Assembly (NCBI RefSeq): GCF_016741855.1
Contig: NZ_JAERRH010000003.1
Coordinates: 620,001 to 684,000, forward strand
Direction of reading: 5' to 3'
Length of the DNA stretch: 64,000 nucleotides
DNA from: Streptomyces musisoli
GTDB taxonomy: Bacteria > Actinomycetota > Actinomycetes > Streptomycetales > Streptomycetaceae
Under the pieces are notes generated by a model, which saw only the letters and a program-made list of their open reading frames with translations, was not told the DNA's origin and did no database searches. The position numbers and the translations under genes were made by a program. Of the stretch, positions 63,704-64,000 are shown in pieces; positions within the stretch are counted from its first letter, which is position 1, and each line of letters starts with the position of its first letter.

Positions 63704-64000
63704 CGGGTCACCCCGTACAGCGCCAGAAGGGTCCTCATGCGCTCCTCCGCGAACTTGGGATCGGGGAACAGGCCGAGAGTGTCGGCGAGTTCGTAGGCGC
63801 GGGCGAGGTGCGGGAGGGAGCGGGCCGACTGGAGGCCGCCGACCATGGCGAAGTGCGACTGGTGGCCCGCGAGCCAGGCGAGAAGAACGACTCCCGTCTT
63901 GTAGAAGCGGGTGGGCGGCCGGAAGAGATGCCGGGACAGCTCCACGGTGGGGTCGAGGAGTGCGCGGAAACCCCTGACGTCACCGGTGTCCAGGACCCGT
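63700..64000 (-). CDS. DUF993 (dihydrodipicolinate synthase-like) protein, C-terminal part
   Basis: Open to the right window edge. The last 98 residues read VLDTGDVRGFRALLDPTVEL, SRHLFRPPTRFYKTGVVLLA, WLAGHQSHFAMVGGLQSARS, then DPKFAEERMRTLLALYGVTR, as in DUF993 proteins, which resemble class I aldolases of the DapA fold. Cotranscribed with the TIM-barrel gene. Confidence 0.85.
   Translation of the reverse strand, partial: RVLDTGDVRGFRALLDPTVELSRHLFRPPTRFYKTGVVLLAWLAGHQSHFAMVGGLQSARSLPHLARAYELADTLGLFPDPKFAEERMRTLLALYGVTR

Overview
The window reads as chromosomal DNA of a Streptomyces. It is GC-rich throughout with third-position GC bias, uses many GTG starts and 4-base ATGA/GTGA gene overlaps, and carries the aerial-hypha surface genes of that genus: five chaplins and a divergent pair of rodlins. 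The order chpG, melC2/melC1, chpF, a polysaccharide cluster, a long chaplin, chpD, rdlA/rdlB, an acyl-CoA ligase, an inositol operon, copZ/copA, citA resembles, from memory and not checked here, the S. coelicolor chromosome around the chaplin/rodlin locus.

Layout. 1-4126: the 3' part of a very large NACHT-type STAND ATPase with 13 near-identical HEAT repeats and a C-terminal nucleoside-phosphorylase-like domain, a candidate antiphage gene. 4280-5520: a 2-hydroxyacid dehydrogenase and a frameshifted DUF2087 remnant. 5895-11545: chpG, a tyrosinase operon, small secreted proteins, a VKOR/DUF5949 pair and chpF. 12140-23244: a tightly overlapping surface-polysaccharide operon (two glycosyltransferases, initiating sugar-phosphate transferase, O-antigen-ligase-like polymerase, MurJ/Wzx-like flippase, deacetylase, short Wzz-like protein, acyltransferase), followed by a convergent secreted GH26-like hydrolase. 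23788-26646: a sortase-anchored chaplin with a long repeat stalk, chpD, rdlA and rdlB. 26698-35204: acyl-CoA ligase, an ABC permease with a hydrolase-ATPase fusion, an APC transporter and a lipoprotein. 35338-41479: the myo-inositol operon iolC, aldolase, iolB, iolD, mmsA.

41772-51222 looks like an accessory surface-protein island. It holds a small HTH protein, an alcohol dehydrogenase, a stand-alone condensation-domain protein and nine small exported proteins. Eight of the nine fall into or near three cysteine-patterned families, and many share an almost interchangeable MRKLH-type signal peptide. The island ends with a two-domain, sortase-anchored chaplin. I do not recognise a described function for these families; this is the strongest candidate for an undescribed system here. 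Strong hairpin terminators separate most units.

51484-64000: a CsoR-type operator with copZ-copA, a highly structured candidate non-coding RNA, citrate synthase, RecD2-like helicase, an ECF sigma factor with a fused C-terminal domain, a stand-alone OLD-type TOPRIM protein, and a decayed ribose locus. In that locus only ribokinase is intact; the binding protein survives as a 3' tail and rbsD is broken by a 76-bp tandem duplication and a lost 3' end. The window closes with a TIM-barrel isomerase and the C-terminus of a DUF993 protein.

The surface themes fit together: chaplins, rodlins and polysaccharide coat aerial hyphae, and tyrosinase and the copper genes both depend on copper. No tRNA, rRNA, IS element or CRISPR array was seen. 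All calls are from reading the sequence; no database search was run.
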